Positions 38,422-48,106 of a stretch of DNA of 64,000 bases are shown piece after piece. The stretch covers positions 248,001 to 312,000 of the forward strand of contig BGKB01000015.1 of assembly GCA_003116975.1 (NCBI GenBank). The letters run 5' to 3'. How positions within the stretch are numbered: position 1 is the stretch's first letter; every line of letters begins with the position of its first letter. The translations under genes were made by a program, and so were the position numbers. Origin of the DNA: Aurantiochytrium sp. KH105. Its lineage: Eukaryota; Sar; Bigyra; Thraustochytrida; Thraustochytriidae. Under the pieces are notes generated by a model, which ran no database searches, was not told where the DNA came from, and saw nothing but the letters and a program-made list of their open reading frames with translations.

Positions 38422-39100
38422 TCTTCCCCAGCTTCACGGGTCTCGTGGGCGGGATCCTCCTGCTCCGGTCGCGCAGACGCTGGAGCGCAGCTTCGCTTGC
38501 TCTCCTTCTCTACCTGCTGCTGTCCCTGCGCTCCGTTGCTCGCACGCGCTCCTTCTCCTCCTCGGCGGCGGCAAGAGGGTCTGCCTGCAGCTGCAGCTGG
38601 CACGTGCCGGCGCCGCCCCCCTCTTTTCGCCCCGCTTCTCCGGCGTATGGCACGCCAATCCCAGCGAAGCTTCTCCTATCTTCGGCCCCGCGCGCGGGCC
38701 ATTCTCGACTTGCGCGCGGTTTTCTTCACTTTCCCGGGCGGCCGCCCCCACTTGCGGCCGCGGCTTTGCCCCACTTGCGCGGCGCGGCGGGCGGCGGGGC
38801 GGCCAGGAGCAGAGACACAACCCGACCCGACCCGGCCCCGACCCGCGGCGAGGCGAGCGGCGGCGACGGAGGCGCGCGCGAGAGGCGGGAGCAGCAGCCT
38901 CGGCGGCCTCGCGACCGGCCCGCCCGGGCCCTGCGGCGGCGGCGGCTCGCTCGGTCTTCGCGGGCGCGCCTACTTGGCTCGCGAGCGAACACGGTAACGG
39001 GCTTCGTTGGTTCGTTCGTTCGTTCGCTCGCTCGCTCGCTCGTGCGCGCGGACAGTTCGCAGCGGCGTTGCGGCGCGGCGCGGCGTAGCACGGCGGCAAG
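38422..39100. other. Bidirectional, GC-rich promoter region
   Basis: 679 bp between divergent genes. It is CpG-dense in its right half and has a TTCG/CTCG microsatellite at 39011-39042 just 60-90 bp before the RPN5 ATG. Long overlapping frames here are artefacts of composition. Confidence 0.55.
39011..39042. repeat. TTCG/CTCG tetranucleotide microsatellite in the RPN5 leader
   Basis: About eight tetranucleotide units directly in front of the proteasome-subunit start codon, probably transcribed as 5' UTR. Confidence 0.8.
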
Positions 39101-40501
39101 ATGCCCATCGACCCGCTCTCCGAGGGCAAGGAGGACACGGGTCCCGACTCGTACGTCCTGGACAAAGAGGAGAAGAAGAAGAAAGACTTTTCCGATGAGA
39201 GCCGCGTGGAGATCCCCGAGGCCACGGATATGGCTCGCGATGGCGACCTTTCCGGGGCTCTCGAGCGGCTGCTGGCGCTTGAGAAGCGTGCGCGGCTTGG
39301 CGGCGACGTACGCACCGTCTCGGAGACGGCACTCGTTATCGTCAAACTCTGCTTCGAACTCGAGCACTGGGAAGAGCTCAACGCCAACATTACTCTCTTG
39401 TGCAAACGTCGTGGTCAGTACAAGCAGGTCCAGGTGAAAGTGATCCAAGAGGGCGCGGAGCGCGTTTCCAAGATCAAGGACAAAGGCGTCAAGCTGCAGT
39501 TGATTGAAACCTTGCGTACTGTGAGCGAGGGCAAGATCTATGTCGAGGCGGAGCGAGCGCGGCTCACCATGGAGCTCAGCCGTATGAAAGAAGCCGAGGG
39601 AGACATTGCCAGCGCCGCCGATATTCTGCAAGAGGAGCAAGTCGAGACGTACGGTGCCATGAATAAGCGCGAAAAGCTCGACTATCTGCTTGAGCAAGTC
39701 AGACTTTGTCTCGACAAGCAGGACTATGTCCGGGCTCTCATTATCGCGAAAAAGGTTAACCGCAAGACGATCGAAGAGGGCGACTTGGAGGACATCAAGG
39801 TTCGCTTCTACCGCCTCCTTATCAGGTACTATTCCCACGAAAAGGATCCATTGGAGCTGGCACGAGCGTATTCGGCAATCTTTCGCACGCCGGGCATTCA
39901 AGAGCAACCCGAGGACTGGGAGCCCGAGCTTACGTCGGCGGTGGTTATGCTGGCCATCTCCCCGTTCGACAACCACCAGGTAGACCTCGTTCACAAGATG
40001 CTGCAGGAGGAAAAGCTCGAACAGCTCCCAGAGTACAAGTCCCTCCTTACGCATTTTGTCACAGACGAACTGGCGCAATGGCCCCTTCCTGAGCACGAGT
40101 CCATTACGCAGCACCCTCTGCTGGCGGACTCCAAGGATTGGTACCTTCCCATGCTGCGAGACCGCGTCATTCAACACGACATTCGCGTCGTTGCCAAGTT
40201 CTACACCCGCATCTCGGCAGCCCGCTTGGCGCAAATGCTGCAGCTCTCCAAGGATGAGTCCGAGAAGTACTTGTGCGATATGGTCACCTCGACCACCTCA
40301 GAGCGGCTCATCGCCAAGATTGACCGGCCTGCCGGCGTCATCACCTTTCGCGGTCGCAAGACTGCAAACGACCATCTTTCGGAATGGACTGCAGACATTT
40401 CGGAGCTGTTGGGTCTTGTTGAGAAAACCTGCCACATCATTCACAAGGAACATGCCATTCACAAGGCCCATGCTGCGCAACGTTTGGCCATGGATAGCTG
40501 A
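39101..40501 (+). CDS. PSMD12: 26S proteasome regulatory subunit RPN5 (PSMD12)
   Basis: 466 residues from an ATG at 39101, close to the usual 445-456. The N-terminal half is a TPR-like helical solenoid (LARDG-type repeats, EWEELNANITLLCKRRGQ-like helix with HWEELNANI, GKIYVEAERARLTMEL). ILQEEQVETYGAMNKREKLD and QVRLCLDKQDYVRALIIAKK are strongly family-like. The PCI module occupies about 320-440 (VVAKFYTRISAARLAQMLQL, FRGRK), ending in a helix that joins the lid helical bundle. RPN5 is a structural part of the proteasome lid and, in some organisms, of the COP9 signalosome. No intron. Identification is secure. Confidence 0.95.
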   Translation: MPIDPLSEGKEDTGPDSYVLDKEEKKKKDFSDESRVEIPEATDMARDGDLSGALERLLALEKRARLGGDVRTVSETALVIVKLCFELEHWEELNANITLLCKRRGQYKQVQVKVIQEGAERVSKIKDKGVKLQLIETLRTVSEGKIYVEAERARLTMELSRMKEAEGDIASAADILQEEQVETYGAMNKREKLDYLLEQVRLCLDKQDYVRALIIAKKVNRKTIEEGDLEDIKVRFYRLLIRYYSHEKDPLELARAYSAIFRTPGIQEQPEDWEPELTSAVVMLAISPFDNHQVDLVHKMLQEEKLEQLPEYKSLLTHFVTDELAQWPLPEHESITQHPLLADSKDWYLPMLRDRVIQHDIRVVAKFYTRISAARLAQMLQLSKDESEKYLCDMVTSTTSERLIAKIDRPAGVITFRGRKTANDHLSEWTADISELLGLVEKTCHIIHKEHAIHKAHAAQRLAMDS

Positions 40502-40748
40502 TAATGCGAAAAGTCTTTTTGCTTGGTCTTTTTTTTTTCCATTTGTTGACAAACTCATTTTACATTGCAGACGAGTTTCATGCGAGCGAGCGAGCGAGCG
40601 TGCGACCTTGCGTGGGTGCGCGTTTTCCCGATCCAGACTTTTGGCGGACCCTGCATTCAGGTTGTGTGTTTATCTTGAGGCTCTTTTGGATGGCATTCAT
40701 CTTGTCAAAAATGACGAGAAGAATAGCGCAACGGTGCAAGCTCTCCTC

Positions 40749-41354
40749 TTATCCCATGACAAAGCGACCCGTGCTATGACGCTTTCGGCGAACAGAGTGG
40801 TTGTGCCTGCTTTCGTACTGGTACTCGTTGTGTCGTGTGGGTGCCTGAAAGTGAAGCGATTCTTGCTCCTTTGCCATCTGAATCAGGCGAATGATTCGAA
40901 CAACTTGTTTCTGATTTGCTGGTCGAAAATTGGCACGATCCGAAGACAGTGAAGAGTCGCGTCGCTTGTCCTTGGAAAAAGCCTCGATGCCAGGTTTGTC
41001 ACTGTGTAGCTCCTTTTGATGTCTTTGTGGCTTCTCGTTTGGCAGGCACGGCTCTCTTCTCGATCTCGCTTCTGTGCGCCGCACGCTCGCCGTCCTATGC
41101 ATGAGATCTGATGGCTCAATCATGGTTACTCCGCCCACTCCAGCAGCGTTATACTTCTCTTCATGCGCATGCGACGCCCGAGTTTGTGCCACATTGGAAA
41201 GCCGTCGAACATCGCGTGCTATTTCAAAACCGTTCTGTCGCTTGCGCTTCGACGTGGTCGGAGGCACCAGCGCCTTCTCTGACTTCCCGCGGGCGTCTCG
41301 GCTAAAGCGGTCGCACCGCGAGTCTTTGCTGAGCTGCTCCATCGTCCCAGCCAT
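40749..41354 (-). CDS. Small basic orphan protein, 201 residues
   Basis: A clean frame from an ATG at 41354 to 40749. The product is Arg/Ser/Lys/His/Gln-rich with no clear secondary structure, signal or membrane segment. A possible nuclear-type basic stretch (SKRKRQ) lies near residue 40. It sits tail-to-tail with RPN5 and at the edge of a gene-free repeat region. Ordinary codon composition and length slightly favour a real gene, but chance is quite possible in GC-balanced DNA. No function is proposed. Confidence 0.35.
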   Translation of the reverse strand: MAGTMEQLSKDSRCDRFSRDARGKSEKALVPPTTSKRKRQNGFEIARDVRRLSNVAQTRASHAHEEKYNAAGVGGVTMIEPSDLMHRTASVRRTEARSRREPCLPNEKPQRHQKELHSDKPGIEAFSKDKRRDSSLSSDRANFRPANQKQVVRIIRLIQMAKEQESLHFQAPTRHNEYQYESRHNHSVRRKRHSTGRFVMG

Positions 41355-43430
41355 GCCAGTATTTCAGATATGCGTCGCTGTCCTGTCGCGGTCGACTGCA
41401 GACCCAAGCACTCCCCACCGTGCCGCGCCCACGTGCACACACGGGCGGATCGATCGTCAAGGGTTTGCTTCGTTTTCCTTTCAGTAGTTGGCCTTGATCT
41501 GCTCTGCTGCCTTTCCTTCCCTGACCTTGCTTGACTGTGAGTCAGGCTTCCCACCGTGTCCTCTAACTCAGCATCCAGGTCCCTGTCTATCCACCCTTTT
41601 CAGCAGCAGCCAGGTGGAAACTCCTGGCCTTGTTCTCCGCAACCGCAGTTCGCGCACGAACGTGCGAGCACGAGCCTTATCATACGTGGCGGTAACCGCA
41701 GGGACGTTCGACCGGATTTTCCTTTGTTTGCATGCCGTTCTGACTCTTCGTCCTTCCTGGGGCGTCTCCCGCAGAAATTGTCCGGCAGTAGGACGCTGTG
41801 CGAATAAAGGAACGCATGCGCTAAACCCCCGAGTCGCGCCTGTCGAAAACTTGTCACTGCGCGAGGGATCGAGTCCGCGTTCGGCGCGCCCGCATCGGGC
41901 TTGCTCCCCGACCCGAACCGCGAGCGTGGTCCGCTCAAACAACGACAGATGTCGAGATCAATGGTCGCTATCGCTTGCTATACACACGCTACCGGAGCCG
42001 CTGTCGCCTGTGCCTTCCTGTTGACTGGCGCATCATCAACAGCTCCGCTCTCCGCTCCTCACTGTCAGCATAACTTCCTTCGGGCTAAGGCGCAGTCTTG
42101 CTGTTCGTATACCGTCTCCGACGGCGGTGGCGGTCGCCCACGTGAGGCCGAGGTCGCGCCAACCTGTGCTAGCGTTAAATTTAACTATAAGGTATACTAA
42201 GATTGTCGCCCACCCAAGTTGTGCATCTGGGAAGAAACATAGCCTTTGAAAATCATCACTTTCATTCTCTTCATTTCAAGGGGTTGTCAACTTGAACTTC
42301 GCAACCGTTGCATCTCCGCACACTCTTTTACCCTCCCTCCACGGCGCGAAAAGATTGCCGTCTTCGAAAACGCGAGAGGGAAACGTTAGAGCTGCATGAA
42401 GCAGACTGACTGTGAATTGGGCTGAGCCCAAGCGCTCCAAATATCCTTGTTATGAGGCTCCATGCCGCGTAAGCAGCTCAGAGGGCTAGAGCTAGAGCTG
42501 GCAGACCTTGCTGCCTCTGCCATGGGCCCTAGAAAAGGGAGTGGAAAGAGCTGCAGGTCAAGGCTTGGGGCACGCTCCAAGGCCCAAACTGTGGACTTGA
42601 ACAATGGAAGGATGGCTGCGCGAATTCAGTCGCCCCGAAAGCCTTGCAACGGCCCGGCCGTAGCCCAGGCTTCAACCTAGGAATTAGTCTCCCTTGCCGA
42701 GAGGAGGCAGAAGGGGCCTCGGCCAAGGACTTCCCAGAAGTCAGTCTCCCCACCTCTCCGGCTTTTCGCCCGATTGAAAGACCAGACTTTTTATCCAGAT
42801 AAAAGATCCGACCACCTTAAATAACCTCTTTTCCTTCACCTCCCCCCACCTGGCCGCCTCACCCGTCCTCTGCCAGTGCTTTAAAATCTGCACCGTTTTC
42901 CAGACACGAGCTCCAATCGTATCATGCAGACATATTAGACGCAAAGGAATTAATCGTGACGCGGAAAGGCTTGCACGGTAACGACAACGCCAAAATAGCG
43001 TCTCTCTGTATATTAGTCACCATGGCCATCGCACCTACACGGACGGAAACCTATTTCACGTTGCTTAAAAGTGGGTGGTCAAACGTCATAGTCGAAACAG
43101 TGCATTAGCTCAAAGGCAAGCCATAATTTCGCTCGTGTGGAAGGCCTTGCTGCATTTCTACGTCGGCATAGACGGCCGGAAGTCTTGCTTGATCGCCGTA
43201 CCCGTAACCTTTTTTGTTCAATTCACGATGCTCCGGATCACTCCTTTTGCAGCAGATGATTGGTCACCACAGTAGGGCGATTTAAGTTAGTCTATCACTG
43301 TGAATATTGAAACGTGACGCCAAAGATTCTGACCGCTCCTGTTTGCCTGCCCGGTTGACCGGTACTCGCCCGTTCTCCCGCTCGTCGAAGATCCACGGCG
43401 CCATACCTGATCGATAACGTTCTTTCATTC

Positions 43431-43569
43431 CGATAATCCAACGGGGCAACTCAACCCCAGGATGGTCGCGAGTCAAATCGTCCAAAGCATTGGCGCTCTC
43501 TGCCAATCATTCGGCTTGAAAAGTTTACTTTTTCTTGTAAGGTTGCTGCTGCGAGTCCTCCGCTTCCGG
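43431..43569 (+). repeat. Dispersed repeat, copy A
   Basis: It shares about 85 bp of high similarity (roughly nine bases in ten), beginning at GGGGCAACTCAACCCCAGGA, with 44966-45127. After a divergent insert it shares a further stretch ending near CTGCGAGT-CTCCGCTTC. Both copies are in the same orientation about 1.5 kb apart. Confidence 0.75.
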
Positions 43570-43823
43570 TCTGTCCTGCGGAATGAGCAGATGTGGGGAC
43601 AAGTTAGTGACGCGAGCAGACAGACAGCAGCGGGCATACGAGCAATCCATTTGACTCTACATACTTCAACAGCAGCCAGGTAAACGGAGGTAGAGTCACG
43701 CCAGCCGTCCCTGACCAGCAAGATTGGCTATTACTTCCAAAATACAGCGGTATGTGCGATGAAGGTTTGGCGGTCCAGAGTTACCGAGTAGGAGTCGTGG
43801 CTGGAGTTCGAATCGGCCCTCTG

Positions 43824-44045
43824 CTGCCGCTGCCTTCATCTTCCGAATCGATCAGCGACGCGACTTGAAGAAGCAAGAGACTCCTGGGTGTCTTTCGGCT
43901 GACCGTGAAAGAAGTCCGAGGCCTCAGTCGAGGCTGTCGCTGCCTTCATCTCCGTACTCGATCAGCGACTGCAACTTGAAGATGCAAGAGACTCCTGAGT
44001 CCCCTTCGGCTGACCGGGAAAGAAATCCGAGGCCTTAGTCGAGGC
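43824..44045 (+). repeat. Imperfect 110-bp tandem duplication
   Basis: Two units, 43824-43933 and 43934 to about 44045, both run from CTGYCGCTGCCTTCATC to CAGTCGAGG-type ends, with roughly a dozen or more substitutions between them. This is older than the 113-bp duplication at 11 kb. Function unknown. Confidence 0.75.
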
Positions 44046-44375
44046 CTCGAATGGCAATCAAAAGATGTTGGGGGTTATCAGTCCAAATTTTTGGTTTGAA
44101 AAGAAGGGAAATGGATAAACGTCAGTGGCTGCGGCATTTGCACGGTAGCCTCTGCGGGCAGCCATGACGACGTCATGATAGAGGCATGAGCCGCCACACT
44201 CAAGCTGGCAGTCTAGCCGGCTGGCAATAGAAGTCCCTCTGACGAGAAGAACGGGAAGCGGTGGCGGCTTTGTACGGACTGTTTGTTGTCTGTAGGTAGG
44301 AGTTGTTATACTCTAACATTGTAAATGGCTGGTGTCTTGGAAGAAGCCTGGCTGATTTGCGCTGTCGTGACCGCG

Positions 44376-44377
44376 TG

Positions 44378-44413
<36 letters not shown>

Positions 44414-44414
44414 T
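44376..44414. repeat. GTGC tetranucleotide microsatellite
   Basis: About nine GTGC units. Confidence 0.85.
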
Positions 44415-44965
44415 AACAGCATATATCCTACAAGATGGAGGAGCACAAGTCTGTCGAATGATGCGCCAGCGGCCTGGCACAGCGGTCGCAAGCATCGTGA
44501 CGCCTTCGGGCTGCTATAAAAGTAGCTAGCCATAAAGCTGGAATCTAACCGCAGCGGCGTGCAGATCGTAGGCTTACGTTGTAGTACTAAAATTTGTCAA
44601 CCAAAAAGGCAAATAATGAGCCTTGCCTCAGGAGTCTTGGGCAAAGGCCCGGGCTTCATGTGCAGCCAACAGTAGGTCTCTGACCTGCGTTGGGAATTGA
44701 CTGTCTTGGCAGGGCTCGAATACAGAAGCATGTATCCAGAATAATGGGGCACAACTGAAGAAGCACCTGAGAGACTCAATCGATTGACGATGGAAGGAAA
44801 CCTTTGAAGCTTAACAAAGGGCTGCTTTCGCGGGCAGGACGTGGCCTTCCTTCCGGAACGCCGTCTGTTGTAGCTCCCGTGCCTCCGCATCGATTTTCTT
44901 ACAAAATGAGTGGTAGAAAAACCTGTGTAAGGAAGGTTCAAGGAACGACCCGGCCGGGACGGAAC

Positions 44966-45127
44966 TCGATAACCCAATGGGGCAACTCAACCCCAGGATG
45001 TTCGTGAGTCAAATCGTCCTATGCATTGGCGCTCTCTGTCAATCATTCAGCTTGAAAATCTCACTTTGCTCTGAGCGCAGTTTCACACCCTTTGGAGGTT
45101 GCTAGGCTGCTGCGAGTGCTCCGCTTC
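44966..45127 (+). repeat. Dispersed repeat, copy B
   Basis: Partner of 43431-43569. It is longer by an internal segment of about 20-25 bp between the two shared blocks. Confidence 0.75.
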
Positions 45128-45916
45128 TTCTTCTGCTTGCGGCAGCGACCAGCGGCCGCCTGGCCTGCAGACCGGACGACAGCGGTGCCCTGGCTGTCAC
45201 AAAGGAAACTTCTTCACGAGGGAGATGGCGCGCGATCTTTCGTTGTTTCGCGATGCGTTCAAAATGCTTCGCGATGTGTCCAGAGTGCTTCGCGACGTTC
45301 GAGGCTAGTCTCGGAAGAAGCAGTGGTCCGTCCTATGTTGGAGGAGGGGGGAGGGAGGGGGGGGGGTCGATTGGATGCTAATCATGACCAACCTTGGAAT
45401 CAGGCTGACTGGTTGTGCGGCCTGAACCGTACTTTTAAGGCCCGCGCAAAGTCGCCCTTCGCGCAGTTCTGCGCTGGTCCATCGACGATGATTTGACGCA
45501 TGAGGTGAAAAGAGGGGGGTAACACAACTTTACGACGAAAGCTTGCGAGGGCGTGCCGCCGGGTGTTTCGTGCCGCCGGGTGTTTCGGGCAGCCAGGCGG
45601 CGGCGGAGCGAGCCTGCGCGACGGCGAGGCGATTGGCTGAAGTGGGTAATATCGCGAATGTCAAATCTCCAGGGCTTACGTTCTTTTATTTTAGTTTATT
45701 TGAGTCAACAAGACTGCTCATTCGCAAACGAGAGAGAGAGAGGGAGAGGGAGCGAGGGAGAGAGACGTGTTGTGTGGATGTTCTTTGCGAGGGATGGCTT
45801 CTTAAGTGTCAAGTTTTATACAAACCTGCGCCTACGTGTTGGGCCTGATTTAAAGCGCAACTTGCCTGCGCGAAACCTCAAAGGCTCAGATACAAGTACC
45901 CTCCCTTACTTTTTTT

Positions 45917-45952
45917 TCTTTCTCTCTCTCTCTCTCTCTCTTTCTTCTCTCT
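45917..45952. repeat. TC dinucleotide-rich run
   Basis: TTTCTTTCTCTCTCTC-type pyrimidine tract. A matching GA-rich tract lies at about 45729-45763. Confidence 0.8.
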
Positions 45953-46378
45953 TTCCCTGTGTCTGTAAATGCCTGTTTGTCATTAGCAGGGTCATCACAA
46001 TGTACATCCATTAGCTTCATCATTCTTCTTCTTTTTCTTGTAGGCCTACTTCTTCTTGGTTTCGTCAACATACATTGCAATAAGATGCACCTGCTGAGCA
46101 GTAGGAAAACCTTCTTTGAAATCAAAAGCGCCTCTTGTCGTCATGACCAGAACTCCACGCTACGCGACCTCGTTTGCAAAAAGTTGAAAGAAACGGGGAC
46201 GCTCCGTGAAGTGTCTGACGAAGACTCGAGGACTTGACATTTGGATACATCACGACCCCATCTTGTGCTCGTTGCTCGCACGTGAGCGAGCGAGCAAATC
46301 TCCAGGAAGGGCATAATAAAGCAGAAAAGTGAACCGTGCACATCGGTTCCCATGCCCATTCCCCGCCATTATTTCTGA

Positions 46379-47503
46379 TCAACGAAGGGCGACGTGAGGA
46401 CGAGGACGCGTATAGGAACGAGCATGGCCCGAAGGAGGGGGAGGCGAAGGTGAGGTTGCATTGGAGCGAACGCCCCTACTCTCGAGCCAGGCGCGAACAA
46501 TGGTCCGCGAGATGGGGATGCTGTCGACGTTGTGGATTGTGAGCCAAGGTGCACCGATGAGGAACTCGGGAAATACGCGCTGCGATGGATCCTTGTGCAG
46601 ACAGCACTGTATAAAGTCTGAAAACTCAGGCGAGAACCTATTTGCCGGAGGAAGCGGGATCGGAGCCTCGAGAATAGTTTGCACCATATCAATGTACGTG
46701 TTACAGTCCGGGTATGGGAACTCACCCAGGAGACACTCGAGGATGACGAGCCCGAGGCTCCAAATGTCGCTTGCGTACGAGTAGGCTTGCGACTGCACGC
46801 GTTCTGGACTCATGTATTTGAATGTGCCAACAAAGGTCTGGCAGACGTTGACCGAATTTTCCAAGTCTCGCGAGCTGCCAAAGTCCGTCAGCTTCACTTC
46901 TCCGCGGGAATTGCAAAGAATGTTCTGTGGCTTGACATCCCGATGAACACGTTTTTCGTGCTTGAGGTAGCCAAGCCCCCACAATGCCTGGTAGGCGATT
47001 GCGGCCACGGCTGGCTCCGGGATAGCCCCTTGCTTCTCGATTACAGAGTGAAGGCAGCCCTGGTCCATGTACTCGACAGCGATACTGATGGAACACTCGG
47101 TGAAAAAGGCCCCGTAAAATCCTACGAGCGCCGGGCAATCCGCCTCGTAGAGCGTAGCGATCTCCTGGAACATTTGCTCTCGGTTTGTGCGCTCGTACAC
47201 ATTGATGACTTTAAGGGCCATGAGCGTTCCGGATCTGTGCCGCACGAGGCTCACTTGGCTTGACATGCCCTTTCCGATAACCTTGACGAGTTCTACGTCT
47301 GCTGCGCTCAGTCCATGGTACTGGGTTTGACGGTCCAGCCTTGTGATGCCGCTTTCCGAGACGTCGATATTTCCTCGAATAAAGTGGCCATTTTGAATGG
47401 CAAAGCTCTGTTCCATGGGGTCATCGTTGTTGAGCTCGGTGAGAGACAGATTCGGTCGCGGCCGCGAGGTGCCGCTCTTTCCTCTGGAGCCAGCGCCGTT
47501 CAT
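46379..47503 (-). CDS. MAP kinase kinase (STE7/MEK family)
   Basis: 374 residues from an ATG at 47503. After a roughly 65-residue N-terminal arm comes a complete kinase domain: glycine-loop IGKGMSSQVSLVRH, catalytic lysine in MALKVI, helix-C glutamate in QEIATLYE, EYMDQGCL hinge, VHRDVKPQNIL catalytic loop, DFGSSRDL, and the activation segment ending VGTFKYMSPERV. The GT-YMSPER sequence and DFGSS-N-S-T spacing are characteristic of MAP kinase kinases, activated by phosphorylation of Ser/Thr in that segment. All catalytic residues are present, so it should be active and phosphorylate a MAPK on Thr and Tyr. The C-terminal Pro/Ser/Arg tail may dock partners. Confidence 0.92.
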   Translation of the reverse strand: MNGAGSRGKSGTSRPRPNLSLTELNNDDPMEQSFAIQNGHFIRGNIDVSESGITRLDRQTQYHGLSAADVELVKVIGKGMSSQVSLVRHRSGTLMALKVINVYERTNREQMFQEIATLYEADCPALVGFYGAFFTECSISIAVEYMDQGCLHSVIEKQGAIPEPAVAAIAYQALWGLGYLKHEKRVHRDVKPQNILCNSRGEVKLTDFGSSRDLENSVNVCQTFVGTFKYMSPERVQSQAYSYASDIWSLGLVILECLLGEFPYPDCNTYIDMVQTILEAPIPLPPANRFSPEFSDFIQCCLHKDPSQRVFPEFLIGAPWLTIHNVDSIPISRTIVRAWLESRGVRSNATSPSPPPPSGHARSYTRPRPHVALR

Positions 47504-48075
47504 TCTTCTCGAGGACTGGTGAATTCGGGGTGCGTTATGGACAGTCTTTTTCCCAACGTTTTGGCGCGTCCCCCAGCAGAGCTGCCTGGTCCTTCGTGCG
47601 AGGCTGCTCTTCGCGCCTCAGAGCGTAGATCTGCGGCGCCTGCCTAACACGAGGGACCTTTTCTGATCCGAGGTGTTTGCCCCCTTTCCCCCGCTGCGCC
47701 GGCTCGAGCTGCCTCGGGGCGCGCCGGTGCGCGAGAGGGACGGCTGTCTCGTTTGGATAGAGAGGCAAGTCTGCTTGTTGCGCGTGAGCTTGGCCACGCC
47801 CTGCCTGGGCCGGCGTACCGGCCGAGCCGGGGTCCTTGCCCGCCTTGCCTGCTGCCTGCCTGCCTGCCTGCCCTCCGCTGGCGCTCCGCCTCGCCCGCGA
47901 CACAAGGCTACGCGAACGGCGCGATCAGGCGCGCCCGAGGAAGAAGAAGAGGATGATGATGTTGAATGAAGGGATGGGGCGCGTCCGGCCTGCTGCCGCC
48001 CCGCGCCACCCCTTCAGCCCTCCGCGCCTCGCTCTGCGCAGCGCGAGCGTCCGCCTCGCTCCCAGCCGCGCCCTC

Positions 48076-48106
<31 letters not shown>

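Larger units (their letters stand above)
41355..46378. other. Five-kilobase gene-free, repeat-rich region
   Basis: The base composition is more even than in the genes around it. No frame longer than about 180 codons looks coding. It contains a pair of dispersed repeats (43431-43569 and 44966-45127), a 110-bp tandem duplication (43824-44045), a GTGC microsatellite, and GA and TC runs. I looked for reverse transcriptase, integrase and transposase motifs on both strands and recognised none. Decayed mobile-element DNA is the likely explanation, but no family can be named. Confidence 0.6.

Noticed and set aside
43795-43820. TTCGAATC word resembling a tRNA B box
   Set aside because: There is no A box at the right distance and no acceptor-stem pairing, so not a tRNA.
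44376-44414. Short regular repeats as a CRISPR-like array
   Set aside because: It is a plain GTGC microsatellite without spacers, and the genome is eukaryotic.
41355-46378. Possible retroelement or other mobile-element remains
   Set aside because: No reverse transcriptase, integrase, transposase or terminal-repeat pair could be recognised, so no family is named. Only repeats are reported.
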